Origin: an uncultured Gemmiger sp. | Lineage (GTDB): Bacteria > Bacillota > Clostridia > Oscillospirales > Ruminococcaceae | Assembly: GCA_944386225.1 (NCBI GenBank) | Contig: CALXAH010000031.1 | Span: forward strand, 1-39,047 | Length of the DNA stretch: 39,047 nt | Direction of reading: 5' to 3' | Part shown: one piece after another, positions 25,031-34,880 of the stretch | Numbering within the stretch: the first letter of the stretch is position 1 | Layout: every line of letters starts with the position of its first letter | Position numbers and translations under genes: made by a program | Notes under the pieces: model-generated | Database searches by the model: none | Told to the model about the DNA's origin: nothing | What the model saw: only the letters and a program-made list of their open reading frames with translations

Positions 25031-25111
25031 ATCAGCAGGCTGTGCGCGTTTGGGCGCGCAGGCAAACCGAGAGCGGGCCGGCGTTGTGCCCGCAGGAAAG
25101 GAATCAATGCC

Positions 25112-26941
25112 ATGTGTGGAATCACAGGTTTTACCAGTAAACGGGCGGACAAGGCTGAGATCCTCACCGCCATGATGGACGCCATCGCCCACCGGGGGCC
25201 GGACGGCGCGGGGCAGTATATCGACGAGCAGGTGGCGCTGGGTCACCGGCGCCTGTCCATCCTTGACCTGGAGGGCGGCAAGCAGCCCATGTTCAACGAG
25301 GACGGCCGCCTGGTGGTGGTGTTCAACGGCGAGATCTACAACTTCCAGGCCCTGCGCGCCGAACTGCAGGCCGCGGGCCATACCTTCGCCACCGACCATT
25401 CGGATACCGAGGTGCTGCTGCACGGCTACGAGGAATGGGGCCGGGATATGGTCACCCGCCTGCGCGGCATGTTCTCCTTTGCCATCTGGGACAAGGCCGC
25501 GGGCAAGCTGTTCTGCGCCCGGGACCATTTCGGCATCAAGCCCTTTTATTATTACCACAAGGGCGACAGCTTTATGTTCGGCAGCGAGATCAAAAGCTTT
25601 CTGGAAAATCCCGAGTTTGACAAGCGGTTTAACCCGGCCCAGCTGCAGCTGTACCTGAGCTTCCAGTATTCCCCGGGGGAGGATACCTTCTTCCAGAACG
25701 TGAAGAAGCTGCTGCCCGCCCATTGGCTGGAGTGGCAGGACGGCAAGGTAACGGTGGAGCGGTACTGGTCGCCCTCCTTTGACGCGGACGAAACCCGCAC
25801 CCTGGAGGACTGGGAAACCGACATCGAGGCCGCCATGAAGGAGAGCGTGGCCGCCCACAAGATCGCCGATGTGGAGGTGGGCAGCTTCTTGTCCAGCGGC
25901 GTGGACTCCAGCTATATGGCCTGCCTGGCCCATGTGGACAAGACCTTTACCGTGGGGTTTGCCGAGGCCCAGTACGACGAAACCCACTTTGCCCAGGACT
26001 TCAGCAAGCATATTGGGGTGAAGAACTTCGCCTACCGCATCACCCCGGAGGAATACTGGGCCAACCTGCCCAAGATCCAGTATCACATGGACGAGCCCCT
26101 GGCCGATGCCGCCAGCGCCGCACTGTATTTCGTCAACCGGGAGGCCGCCAAGCAGGTCAAGGTCTGCCTGTCCGGTGAGGGCGCGGACGAGTTTTTCGGC
26201 GGCTACAACATCTACAAGGAACCCTTTACCGTCAGCTGGTACGACCATGTGCCGCTGCCCATCCGCCGGGCGGTGGGCGCGGTGGCGGAAAAACTGCCGC
26301 CGGTGCGGGGCCTGAACTTCCTGGTGCGCCGCAGCCGCCCGCTGGAAGAGCGGTATATCGGCAACACCGACCTGATGGGGGAGCGGCGCAAAAAGCAGCT
26401 GCTGCGCCATTATATCCCCGGCGTGCTGCCCACCGGCCTGTCCCGCCCGCTGTTTGACAAGACCAAAGGGCAGGATCCGGTCACCCGGATGCAGTTCACC
26501 GACCTGCAGCTGTGGATGGTAGGGGATATCCTGCTGAAAGCGGACAAGATGAGCATGGCCAACAGCCTGGAGCTGCGGGTACCCTTCCTGGACCGGAAGG
26601 TGTTCGAGCTGGCCCGCCGCATTCCGGTGCGGTTCCGTGCCGACGCCCACAACACCAAGATCGCCATGCGCCGCGCCGCCCAGCGCAGCATTCCGCCCCA
26701 GACCGCCGACAAGAAAAAGCTGGGCTTCCCGGTACCGGTGCGCGCCTGGCTGCGGGATGAAAAGTACGCCGCCGTGGTGCGGGAGGCGTTCCACACCGAA
26801 GCCGCCCGGCAGTTCTTCCACACCGAAGCGCTGGACAAGATGCTGGATCAGCACCTGTCCGGCAAGCGGGATAACTGGCGGCAGATCTGGTGCGTGTTTG
26901 TATTTCTTGTGTGGTACAACGAATATTTTGTAAAGCGGTGA
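25112..26941 (+). CDS. asnB: Asparagine-synthase-family amidotransferase (paralogue 2)
   Basis: A 609-residue paralogue of the minus-strand amidotransferase. The glutaminase domain starts MCGITGFTSK (Cys2), with AHRGPDGAG and FNGEIYNFQ. The synthetase domain has SSGVDSS near residue 260, LSGEGADEFFGGYNIY, and DILLKADKMSMANSLELRVP. The ribosome binding site is AGGAAAGGA. Only 31 bases separate it from murE, so the two are cotranscribed. Two divergent copies around one promoter region suggest two different acceptors (for example D-Asp of a cross-bridge and the stem-peptide diamino acid), or one wall enzyme and one true asparagine synthetase. Confidence 0.9.
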   Translation: MCGITGFTSKRADKAEILTAMMDAIAHRGPDGAGQYIDEQVALGHRRLSILDLEGGKQPMFNEDGRLVVVFNGEIYNFQALRAELQAAGHTFATDHSDTEVLLHGYEEWGRDMVTRLRGMFSFAIWDKAAGKLFCARDHFGIKPFYYYHKGDSFMFGSEIKSFLENPEFDKRFNPAQLQLYLSFQYSPGEDTFFQNVKKLLPAHWLEWQDGKVTVERYWSPSFDADETRTLEDWETDIEAAMKESVAAHKIADVEVGSFLSSGVDSSYMACLAHVDKTFTVGFAEAQYDETHFAQDFSKHIGVKNFAYRITPEEYWANLPKIQYHMDEPLADAASAALYFVNREAAKQVKVCLSGEGADEFFGGYNIYKEPFTVSWYDHVPLPIRRAVGAVAEKLPPVRGLNFLVRRSRPLEERYIGNTDLMGERRKKQLLRHYIPGVLPTGLSRPLFDKTKGQDPVTRMQFTDLQLWMVGDILLKADKMSMANSLELRVPFLDRKVFELARRIPVRFRADAHNTKIAMRRAAQRSIPPQTADKKKLGFPVPVRAWLRDEKYAAVVREAFHTEAARQFFHTEALDKMLDQHLSGKRDNWRQIWCVFVFLVWYNEYFVKR

Positions 26942-26972
26942 GGGCCGCAAACCGAAAAATGGAGGTAACGCC

Positions 26973-28451
26973 ATGCTGCTGAGAGACCTTTTGAACGGAG
27001 TGGAACACACCCTCGTGCAGGGCACGACCGACCGGGAGGTCGCCGACGTGGTCTATGATACCCGCCGTCTTGTACCCGGCGCGCTCTTTGTCTGCATCGT
27101 GGGCACCAGCCGGGACAGCCATGACCTGGCTGCCGACGCGGTGGCCGCCGGGGCCGGGGTGCTGGTGATCCAGCACGATATCCCGCTGCCGGAGTCTGCG
27201 GTCACGGTGATCCGTGTGCCCTCCAGCCGCCGGGCCCTGGCGCTGCTCAGCGCCAACTGGTTCGGCCATCCCGCCCGAGAGATGACCATGATCGGCATTA
27301 CCGGCACCAAGGGCAAAACCACCACCGCCCATATGGTGCGGTCGGTGCTGCTGGCCGCCGGGCGCAAGACCGGCATCATCGGCACCAACGGCGTAGCCTA
27401 CGGGGACGTGCAGCAGGAACTGCCCAACACCACCCCCGAAAGCTATGAGCTGCAGCGGATGTTCCGGGATATGCGCAATGCCGGATGCGACAGCGTGGTC
27501 ATGGAGGTGTCCAGCCAGGGCATCATGATGGACCGGGTCACCGGCATCGAGTTTGACGTGGGCGTGTTCACCAACCTGTATCACGACCATATCGGCGGCC
27601 CCGGCGAGCACGCCACCTTTGAAGAATACCGGGACTGGAAAGGCCGGCTGTTCCGTCGCTGCAAGCTGGGGGTGGTCAACGCCGATGACCCCAACACCGA
27701 AGCCCTGCTGGCGGGCCATACCTGCAGCCTGGTCACCTACGGCGTGCACAGCAGCGCCGACTACCGGGCCGATAACCTGCAGCTGCTGCGGGCCGAGAAC
27801 TTCCTGGGCATCACCTTCCACGTCACCGGCAAGGAGGAGATGCAGGTCAAGGTGAATATGCCCGGCGAATTCAGCGTCTACAACGCGCTGGCGGCCATCG
27901 CGGTAGGCCGGGAACTGGGCCTGCCCCACGACGCCATCCAGGGCGGCCTGACCGACATCGCGGTCAAGGGCCGGGTGGAGATGGTGCCCATCAGCAAGGA
28001 ATTCACCATCCTGATCGACTTTGCCCACAACGAGGCGGGCACCGAAAGCCTGCTCACCACCCTGCGGGCCTACAAGCCCCACCGGCTGGTCTGCCTGTTC
28101 GGCTGCGGCGGCAACCGTTCCAAGCTGCGCCGGTACGGCATGGGCAAGGTGGCCAGCGAGATGGCGGATTTCCTCATCCTCACCGAGGACAACAACCGGT
28201 TTGAAAAGGTGGAGGACATCATTGCCGACATCCGGCAGGGCATCGCCCAGGGCAACCCCGATGTGCCCACCGTGGAGATCCCCGACCGGCTGGACGCCAT
28301 CCACTACGCCATCGACCACGCCCAGCCCGGCGACCTGATCTGCGTCATCGGCAAAGGCCACGAGACCTACCGGGATCGGATGGGGGTCAAAACCCCGTTC
28401 CTGGAGCGGGAACTCATTGAGGAATACGCCCGTGAAATCGGCCTGATCTGA
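26973..28451 (+). CDS. murE: UDP-MurNAc-tripeptide synthetase (MurE) with altered selectivity motif
   Basis: A 492-residue Mur ligase that adds the third stem-peptide residue to UDP-MurNAc-L-Ala-D-Glu in the cytoplasm. The N-terminal UDP-binding domain is followed by the ATP P-loop GITGTKGKTTTAHM, the central VMEVSSQGIMMDR and YHDHIG blocks, and the C-terminal domain with GKGHETYRDR. The position that selects the amino acid reads DNNR (residues 406-409), where meso-diaminopimelate enzymes have DNPR and L-lysine enzymes usually have DNPA or similar. Arg is kept but Pro is lost, so the third residue cannot be predicted safely. GGAGG precedes the ATG. Confidence 0.93.
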   Translation: MLLRDLLNGVEHTLVQGTTDREVADVVYDTRRLVPGALFVCIVGTSRDSHDLAADAVAAGAGVLVIQHDIPLPESAVTVIRVPSSRRALALLSANWFGHPAREMTMIGITGTKGKTTTAHMVRSVLLAAGRKTGIIGTNGVAYGDVQQELPNTTPESYELQRMFRDMRNAGCDSVVMEVSSQGIMMDRVTGIEFDVGVFTNLYHDHIGGPGEHATFEEYRDWKGRLFRRCKLGVVNADDPNTEALLAGHTCSLVTYGVHSSADYRADNLQLLRAENFLGITFHVTGKEEMQVKVNMPGEFSVYNALAAIAVGRELGLPHDAIQGGLTDIAVKGRVEMVPISKEFTILIDFAHNEAGTESLLTTLRAYKPHRLVCLFGCGGNRSKLRRYGMGKVASEMADFLILTEDNNRFEKVEDIIADIRQGIAQGNPDVPTVEIPDRLDAIHYAIDHAQPGDLICVIGKGHETYRDRMGVKTPFLERELIEEYAREIGLI

Positions 28452-28467
28452 TTTTCAAAAATCATAC

Positions 28468-28513
28468 ATCCCCCCTGTCTGCGCGTATGGTATAGCAGAC
28501 AGGGGGGATTTTC
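28468..28513 (+). terminator. Terminator/leader hairpin that also holds the next gene's ribosome binding site
   Basis: A perfect 15-bp stem (28468-28482 with 28495-28509, 12-base loop) is followed by TTTCT. The right arm contains AGGGGGGA, the only ribosome binding site for the penicillin-binding protein gene starting at 28515. The structure may both end murE transcripts and hide that site in read-through RNA. Confidence 0.8.
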
Positions 28514-28514
28514 T

Positions 28515-30785
28515 ATGCCATTTTTTCACCGTAACCCGGCCCGCCCGCCCCGGCGGCCCCGTCCCGCTGCGCCGCCGCCGGCCACCGCGGGGCAATCCGC
28601 CGCCATGCGGCTGCGGGTACGGATTCTGGCGGGCGCCATGGCGCTGACCGTGGCCGGGGTGCTGGTGGCGCGTCTGGCCTGGCTGCAGCTGGCCGACTCC
28701 ACCTTCTATGCGGCCCGTGCCGCCCGCCAGCAGATGCGTTCCGCCACCGTGCCCGCACCCCGGGGGGATATCTGGTCCTCGGACGGTACCCTGCTGGCGG
28801 GCAGCGTCACCTGCTGGACCATCCGGGCGGTACCCCGGGAAATGCAGGAGGAACTGCTGGACGCAGCCGCCGCCGATCTGGCGGAGATTCTGAACGAGGA
28901 TGCCGAGAACTTTGCCAAAAAGTTTGCCGACCGGAAAAGCAACGATGCTCTTTTGGCCCGCCGGGTGGACCGGGAAACCGCCGACGCGGTGCGGGCCTAC
29001 TGCGAATCCACCGGCCTTTCCGGCATCCGCATCCAGCAGGACACCAAGCGTCTGTACCCGGAGGGGGATTTTGCCGCCAGCATCCTGGGCTTCACCAATG
29101 TGGACGGGGACGGTCTGGCCGGGCTGGAACTGAAATACAACGAAACCCTCACCGGCACCGAGGGCAGCGTGCTCACCGCCCGCAATGCCTGGGGCTATGA
29201 CCTGGAACAGGCCGATAGCATTTACCAGGCGCCGGTGCAGGGCAGCAGCCTGACCCTGACCATCGACGCCAACATCCAGCACTATCTGGAACAGCACCTG
29301 ACCTACGCGGTGCAGGAGCATAGCGTCTCCGCCCGGGCGGTGGGCATCGTGATGGACGTGAACACCGGGGCCATCCTGGCCATGGCCACCAAACCCGACT
29401 ACGACCCCAACCAGCCCCGTCTGATCGCAGACGAGACTACCCGCGCGGCGGTGGACGCGCTGACCGGGGAAGAGCGCGCCGCCGCGCTGCAGCTGGCGCA
29501 GCAGACCCAGTGGCGCAACAAGGCGGTGAGCGACCTGTACGAGCCGGGTTCGGTATTCAAGTTGATCACCGCCTCCGCCGCGCTGGACTGCGGCGCGGTG
29601 CAGCCGCTGACCCAGTTCACCTGCGGCAAATCCTACAAGGTGTCCGGGGTGGCGTTCCACTGTGCCAACAACAAGGCTCACGGTCTGCTCACGGTGCAGC
29701 AGGCGGTGGCCCAGTCCTGCAACCAGTCCCTGATCCAGATCGGCCAGCTGCTGGGCAAGGAGCGGTTCTACCAGTATTTCGAGGCGTTCGGCCTGACCGG
29801 CGCCACCGGCATCGACCTGCCCGCCGAGCCCGCCCGCAGCGAATACTATACCGCCGAGCGGATGGGCCCGGTGGAGCTGGCCAGCTGTTCCTTCGGCCAG
29901 TCCAGCAAGATTACCCCCATCCAGATGATCACGGCGGTGGCGGCGGTGGTCAACGGGGGCAGGCTCATGCAGCCCTATGTGGTGGCCAAGGTCACCGACG
30001 CGGCGGGCAATACAGTCAGCGAAACTCAGCCCCAGGTGCGCCGCCAGGTCATCAGTGAACAGACCAGCGCCGCCATGCGGGAGATACTGGAGCTTACCGT
30101 ATTGGAGGGCGGCGGCAAAAACGCCTATGTGGCCGGGTACCGGGTGGGCGGAAAATCCGGTACCAGCCAGAAGCTGGACTCGGAGGACGAGAAAGCCCGC
30201 ATCGCCAGCTTTGTGGGGGTGGCCCCCATCGACGATCCCCAGATTGCCGTGCTGATCTGCCTGGACGAACCCCACAGCTTCACCACCGCCGGCGGCAGCC
30301 TGTCCGCCCCGGTTGTGGCCCAGGTCATTGAGGATACCCTGTCCTACTGGGGTGTGCCCCGGGTGTATTCCCAGGAGGAACTGGACGCCATGCAGACCAC
30401 CGTGCCCGGCCTGGCAGGCTCCGCGCCGGACAAGGCGCTGGAACGGCTGGCGAACAACGGCCTTACCGGCAAGGTGGTAGGGGAGGGGGAGACCATCCTG
30501 CGCCAGTACCCGGAGGCGGGCCAGGCCCTGCCCCGGGGCTCCACCGTGCTGCTCTATACCACCGATGCGCAGCCCCTGTCGGTCACGGTTCCGTCGCTGG
30601 CCGGGCAGAGCTATGACCAGGCGGTGGCCGCGCTGCGGGCCGCCGGACTCAACCTGTGCGCCGAGGGCCCCGCCTGGTCCCAGGGCGCGGTGGCGGTATC
30701 CCAGAGCCTGACCGAGGGCCAGAACGTACCGATGGGCAGTGTGGTCACCGCCCGGTTCTGCGATTATTCCGCGGTAGACGATTAG
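28515..30785 (+). CDS. Class B penicillin-binding protein with PASTA domains (FtsI/SpoVD type)
   Basis: A 756-residue transpeptidase of septal wall synthesis. The order is a Pro/Arg-rich cytoplasmic tail (1-30), one membrane anchor (about 33-55), the PBP dimerisation domain, and the transpeptidase with acyl-enzyme S346 in GSVFK, S401 in SCN and K547 in KSGT. Two PASTA repeats follow (about 630-690 and 695-752; TVPGLAGSAPDKALERL and TVPSLAGQSYDQAVAAL). It lies 63 bases after murE and 61 bases before ftsW, whose product it should partner. PASTA domains are typical of SpoVD and Gram-positive PBP2x. SpoVD (sporulation) versus vegetative FtsI cannot be decided from sequence. Confidence 0.93.
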   Translation: MPFFHRNPARPPRRPRPAAPPPATAGQSAAMRLRVRILAGAMALTVAGVLVARLAWLQLADSTFYAARAARQQMRSATVPAPRGDIWSSDGTLLAGSVTCWTIRAVPREMQEELLDAAAADLAEILNEDAENFAKKFADRKSNDALLARRVDRETADAVRAYCESTGLSGIRIQQDTKRLYPEGDFAASILGFTNVDGDGLAGLELKYNETLTGTEGSVLTARNAWGYDLEQADSIYQAPVQGSSLTLTIDANIQHYLEQHLTYAVQEHSVSARAVGIVMDVNTGAILAMATKPDYDPNQPRLIADETTRAAVDALTGEERAAALQLAQQTQWRNKAVSDLYEPGSVFKLITASAALDCGAVQPLTQFTCGKSYKVSGVAFHCANNKAHGLLTVQQAVAQSCNQSLIQIGQLLGKERFYQYFEAFGLTGATGIDLPAEPARSEYYTAERMGPVELASCSFGQSSKITPIQMITAVAAVVNGGRLMQPYVVAKVTDAAGNTVSETQPQVRRQVISEQTSAAMREILELTVLEGGGKNAYVAGYRVGGKSGTSQKLDSEDEKARIASFVGVAPIDDPQIAVLICLDEPHSFTTAGGSLSAPVVAQVIEDTLSYWGVPRVYSQEELDAMQTTVPGLAGSAPDKALERLANNGLTGKVVGEGETILRQYPEAGQALPRGSTVLLYTTDAQPLSVTVPSLAGQSYDQAVAALRAAGLNLCAEGPAWSQGAVAVSQSLTEGQNVPMGSVVTARFCDYSAVDD

Positions 30786-30846
30786 CGGCCCGTCTGTCTG
30801 CGCACACTGATACGGGGCCCTGCGCCCTCAAGGAGGATTTCCTGTC

Positions 30847-31992
30847 ATGCGTCTGCGTTCTGTGAAAGAGAGGCTGTTCCCCGCCGGGCTGCCGGGGATG
30901 GACCTGCCTTTTTTCCTTCTGGTGCTCACCCTGCTCTGCTTCGGCCTGGTCATGCTGTACAGCGCCAGCTGCGCGGTGGGGCAGTACCGGTTCGACGATC
31001 CCTATACCTACATCCGCCCGCAGCTGCTCTTTGCGCTGGTGGGACTGGCCGCCCTCTGGGTTGCCAGCCGCCTGGACTACCATATTCTGCACGCCTGGGC
31101 CTGGCCGCTGTTTGGCCTGTCGCTGGTGCTGCTGGTGGTGGTGCTGTTCATGCCGGAATACAACGGCTGCCGCCGCTGGATCGTGATTCCGGGCCTGGGC
31201 ACTCTGCAGCCCAGCGAGATTGCCAAATTCTCGGTGATCGTGCTGTTCAGCCATCTGATTTCCCTGAACCATCCCAAAATGAAAAGCTTTTCGGTGGGGG
31301 TGCTGCCCTTTGCGCTGATCCTGGGCGCGGTGACGGTGCTCATGCTGCTGGAGCCGCACCTGTCCGGCACGCTGCTGATCCTGGCCATCGGGGCGGTGCT
31401 CATGTTTGTGGGCGGCACCGGCCTGCGCTGGTTCGCGCTGGCGGGCGGCGGGGCACTAGCCGCTTTGGCCGGGGCGCTGATCCTGCTGCCGGATCTGGTA
31501 CCCTATGCGGCCAGCCGCCTGTCCAGCTGGCTGGACCCCTTTGCCGATCCGCTGGGCGCGGGGCACCAGACCATCCAGAGTCTGTACGCCATCGGCTCGG
31601 GCGGTGCGCTGGGCATGGGGCTGGGCAACAGCCGCCAGAAACACCTCTACGTGCCCGAACCCCAGAACGATTTTATCTTTTCCATCCTCTGCGAGGAACT
31701 GGGCTTTGTGGGCGCAACGCTGGTGATCCTGTTGTTTGTGCTGCTGCTTACCCGGGGGCTCGCCATTGCGCTGCGGGCCGCGGATAAATTCGGCGCGCTG
31801 CTCACGGTGGGTTTTACGGTGCAGGTGGTGCTGCAGGCCGCCCTGAACATGGCGGTGGTCACCAACACCATCCCCAATACCGGTATCAGTCTGCCCTTCT
31901 TTTCCTCCGGCGGCACCAGCCTGATGATGCTGCTGGGGGAGATGGGCCTGGTGCTCTCGGTGGCCCGTCAGGGGGATCGTCCCGGCATGTAA
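30847..31992 (+). CDS. ftsW: SEDS-family glycosyltransferase FtsW
   Basis: A 381-residue polytopic membrane protein that polymerises lipid II at the septum with its class B PBP partner. About nine to ten hydrophobic helices are visible. The large loop reads WLDPFADPLGAGHQTIQSLYA, then GLGNSRQKHLYVPEPQNDFIF, which includes the catalytic aspartate of SEDS enzymes. The last helices contain NTIPNTGISLPFFSSGGTS, the FtsW/RodA signature. AAGGAGG precedes the ATG. The partner PBP lies immediately upstream and murA downstream. Confidence 0.92.
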   Translation: MRLRSVKERLFPAGLPGMDLPFFLLVLTLLCFGLVMLYSASCAVGQYRFDDPYTYIRPQLLFALVGLAALWVASRLDYHILHAWAWPLFGLSLVLLVVVLFMPEYNGCRRWIVIPGLGTLQPSEIAKFSVIVLFSHLISLNHPKMKSFSVGVLPFALILGAVTVLMLLEPHLSGTLLILAIGAVLMFVGGTGLRWFALAGGGALAALAGALILLPDLVPYAASRLSSWLDPFADPLGAGHQTIQSLYAIGSGGALGMGLGNSRQKHLYVPEPQNDFIFSILCEELGFVGATLVILLFVLLLTRGLAIALRAADKFGALLTVGFTVQVVLQAALNMAVVTNTIPNTGISLPFFSSGGTSLMMLLGEMGLVLSVARQGDRPGM

Positions 31993-32076
31993 TACCCCGG
32001 ATGGCACATTTTTTGAACCAAACCGCCCTTCTTTTCATACATTGGGGTACAAAACAAGCAAACGGGGGCGGTAACA

Positions 32077-33351
32077 GTGGGGGAGATCTTGCGGGTACGG
32101 GGCGGCAGGCCCCTGGAAGGTACAGTGCGCCTGCCCAGCGCCAAAAACAGCGTATTGCCGATCCTGGCGGCGGCGGTGCTGGCCGACGGGCCGGTGGTGC
32201 TGCGGGACGTGCCGGATCTGGCCGACGTGCACGCCAGCGTGACCATCCTGCGGGCACTGGGGCTTACGGTGCGCCGCCGGGGCGGGGATCTGCATTTGTT
32301 GCCTGCCCCGGTGCCGGGCTGGCAGCTGCCGGAAGCTCCTGCCCGGGCCATGCGCAGCTCGGTGTTTTATCTGGCCCCGGTGCTGCACCGGGCGGGCCGT
32401 GTGCGGATGGCGATGCCCGGCGGCTGCCGCCTGGGCCCCCGGCCCATCGACATCCATCTGGACGGACTGTCCCGCATGGGGGCACAGACCCTTTGGGAGG
32501 ACGGCTGGCTGGAACTGCGCACCTCCGCCCGCCTGCAGGGGATCGACTACACCCTGCGCCTGCCCAGCGTGGGCGCCACCGAAACCCTGCTCATGGCAGC
32601 GGCCCTGGCCAAGGGGGATACCGTGCTGCGGAATGTGGCCCGGGAACCGGAGATCCGGGACCTGGCGGATTTCCTCAATGCCTGCGGCGCGCGGATCGAG
32701 GGCGCGGGTCAACCGGTCATCCGGGTGCAGGGCAGGGCGTCCCTGCACGGGGCGCGGCACCGCCCCATTCCGGACCGGATCGTGGCGGCCACGGTGGCGG
32801 CGGCGGTGGCGGGCTGCGGCGGCTGTGTAACCATGCTGGGCACAGGGGAAGACCCCTTTGGCTCGGTAGCCGACGTACTGGAGCGGGCAGGCTGCCACAC
32901 CGACCACCCCGCGCCGGAAAGCTGGCGGGTGCAGCGGCAGGATCGCCTGCAGGGGGTAGGGCTTGTGCGCACCGGCGTATGGCCGGGCTTCTCCACCGAT
33001 GCAGCCCCGGTGGTGGCGGGCGGCCTGCTGGCAGCCCAGGGGGATACCGTGGTGGAGGACACCGTTTTTGAGGACCGGTTTGCCTGTGCCGAGGGCTTTG
33101 CCCAGCTGGGCGGGCAGGTCTGCCGCCGTGGCCGGACACTGGCGATGCACGGCCCGGTGCAGCTGAACGGGGCCCGGGTACGGGCATCGGATCTGCGGGG
33201 CGGCGCGGGCCTTGCGGTGGCAGCGCTGGCCGCGGCAGGGGAGAGCGTGGTGGAGGGCGCGGAGTATGTGCGCCGGGGCTACGCCGACCTGGCGGGGATG
33301 TTCCGGGCACTGGGGGCGGATGTGTGCGCCGGCCGTGAAAACAGGGCATGA
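32077..33351 (+). CDS. murA: UDP-GlcNAc 1-carboxyvinyltransferase
   Basis: A 424-residue enzyme of the first committed step of peptidoglycan synthesis, moving enolpyruvate from PEP to UDP-GlcNAc. The fold has the internal repeats of the EPSP-synthase family. The active-site KN pair is in SAKNSVLPIL (usually GAKNAALPIL), and the catalytic Cys is C117 in PGGCRLGPRPIDIH, so it should be sensitive to fosfomycin. The start is GTG 32077, with a GGGGGCGG site upstream; TTG 32089 is a possible shorter start. The C-terminus ends in CAGRENRA. In Clostridia murA often lies in this cluster, between ftsW/murG and ftsQ/ftsZ; murG and ftsQ are not here. Confidence 0.92.
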   Translation: MGEILRVRGGRPLEGTVRLPSAKNSVLPILAAAVLADGPVVLRDVPDLADVHASVTILRALGLTVRRRGGDLHLLPAPVPGWQLPEAPARAMRSSVFYLAPVLHRAGRVRMAMPGGCRLGPRPIDIHLDGLSRMGAQTLWEDGWLELRTSARLQGIDYTLRLPSVGATETLLMAAALAKGDTVLRNVAREPEIRDLADFLNACGARIEGAGQPVIRVQGRASLHGARHRPIPDRIVAATVAAAVAGCGGCVTMLGTGEDPFGSVADVLERAGCHTDHPAPESWRVQRQDRLQGVGLVRTGVWPGFSTDAAPVVAGGLLAAQGDTVVEDTVFEDRFACAEGFAQLGGQVCRRGRTLAMHGPVQLNGARVRASDLRGGAGLAVAALAAAGESVVEGAEYVRRGYADLAGMFRALGADVCAGRENRA

Positions 33352-33705
33352 CCATTCGCTTTTCACAAAACTGCCCGGCGCAATTAGCGGTTTTGCACAA
33401 ACACCCGCGGCCAAAAGATGCCGCACATCCCAAAATACGGATTTTCAGGGCGAACCATAGCCGGTGCGCCCTGCTTTTCTGCGTCTTCGCGCAATTTGTC
33501 TATATTTTTGCCGTTTCTGCCACCCTTCCATACTTGAATTTGCCCGTCAAATCTGGTACTCTTATTACCAGTAGTACCACTTGGGACGAACTATGCCCTT
33601 TTAAGGTGCCGCCGCCGGGTCTGCACAAGACGGTGTTTGCCTTGAACCAGGGCTGTCTGATATTGTTTGCTTGGGCAGGAAAAAAGTTTTAGGGGGATTT
33701 GAAAC
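33352..33705 (+). promoter_or_regulatory. 354-base non-coding region upstream of ftsZ with overlapping palindromes
   Basis: No convincing gene is present. The stretch is visibly less GC-rich than its surroundings. A possible promoter is TTGCCC at 33539-33544 with TATTAC at 33563-33568 (18-base spacer). Two overlapping inverted repeats cover the -10: CTGGTA/TACCAG (33553-33558 with 33566-33571) and TGGTACT/AGTACCA (33554-33560 with 33573-33579). They may be a regulator site. The 120-130 base leader before ftsZ has no structure I can name. An open frame from 33348 to 33692 overlaps the murA stop but has no ribosome binding site or coding-type base use. Confidence 0.5.
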
Positions 33706-34848
<1,143 letters not shown>

Positions 34849-34880
34849 TCCGTTTGGCCGCGCTAGGGAGGTGAACCCCC

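Noticed and set aside
33348-33692. 114-codon open frame overlapping the murA stop (ATGA)
   Set aside because: There is no ribosome binding site and no protein-like composition; the region looks like the ftsZ promoter and leader.
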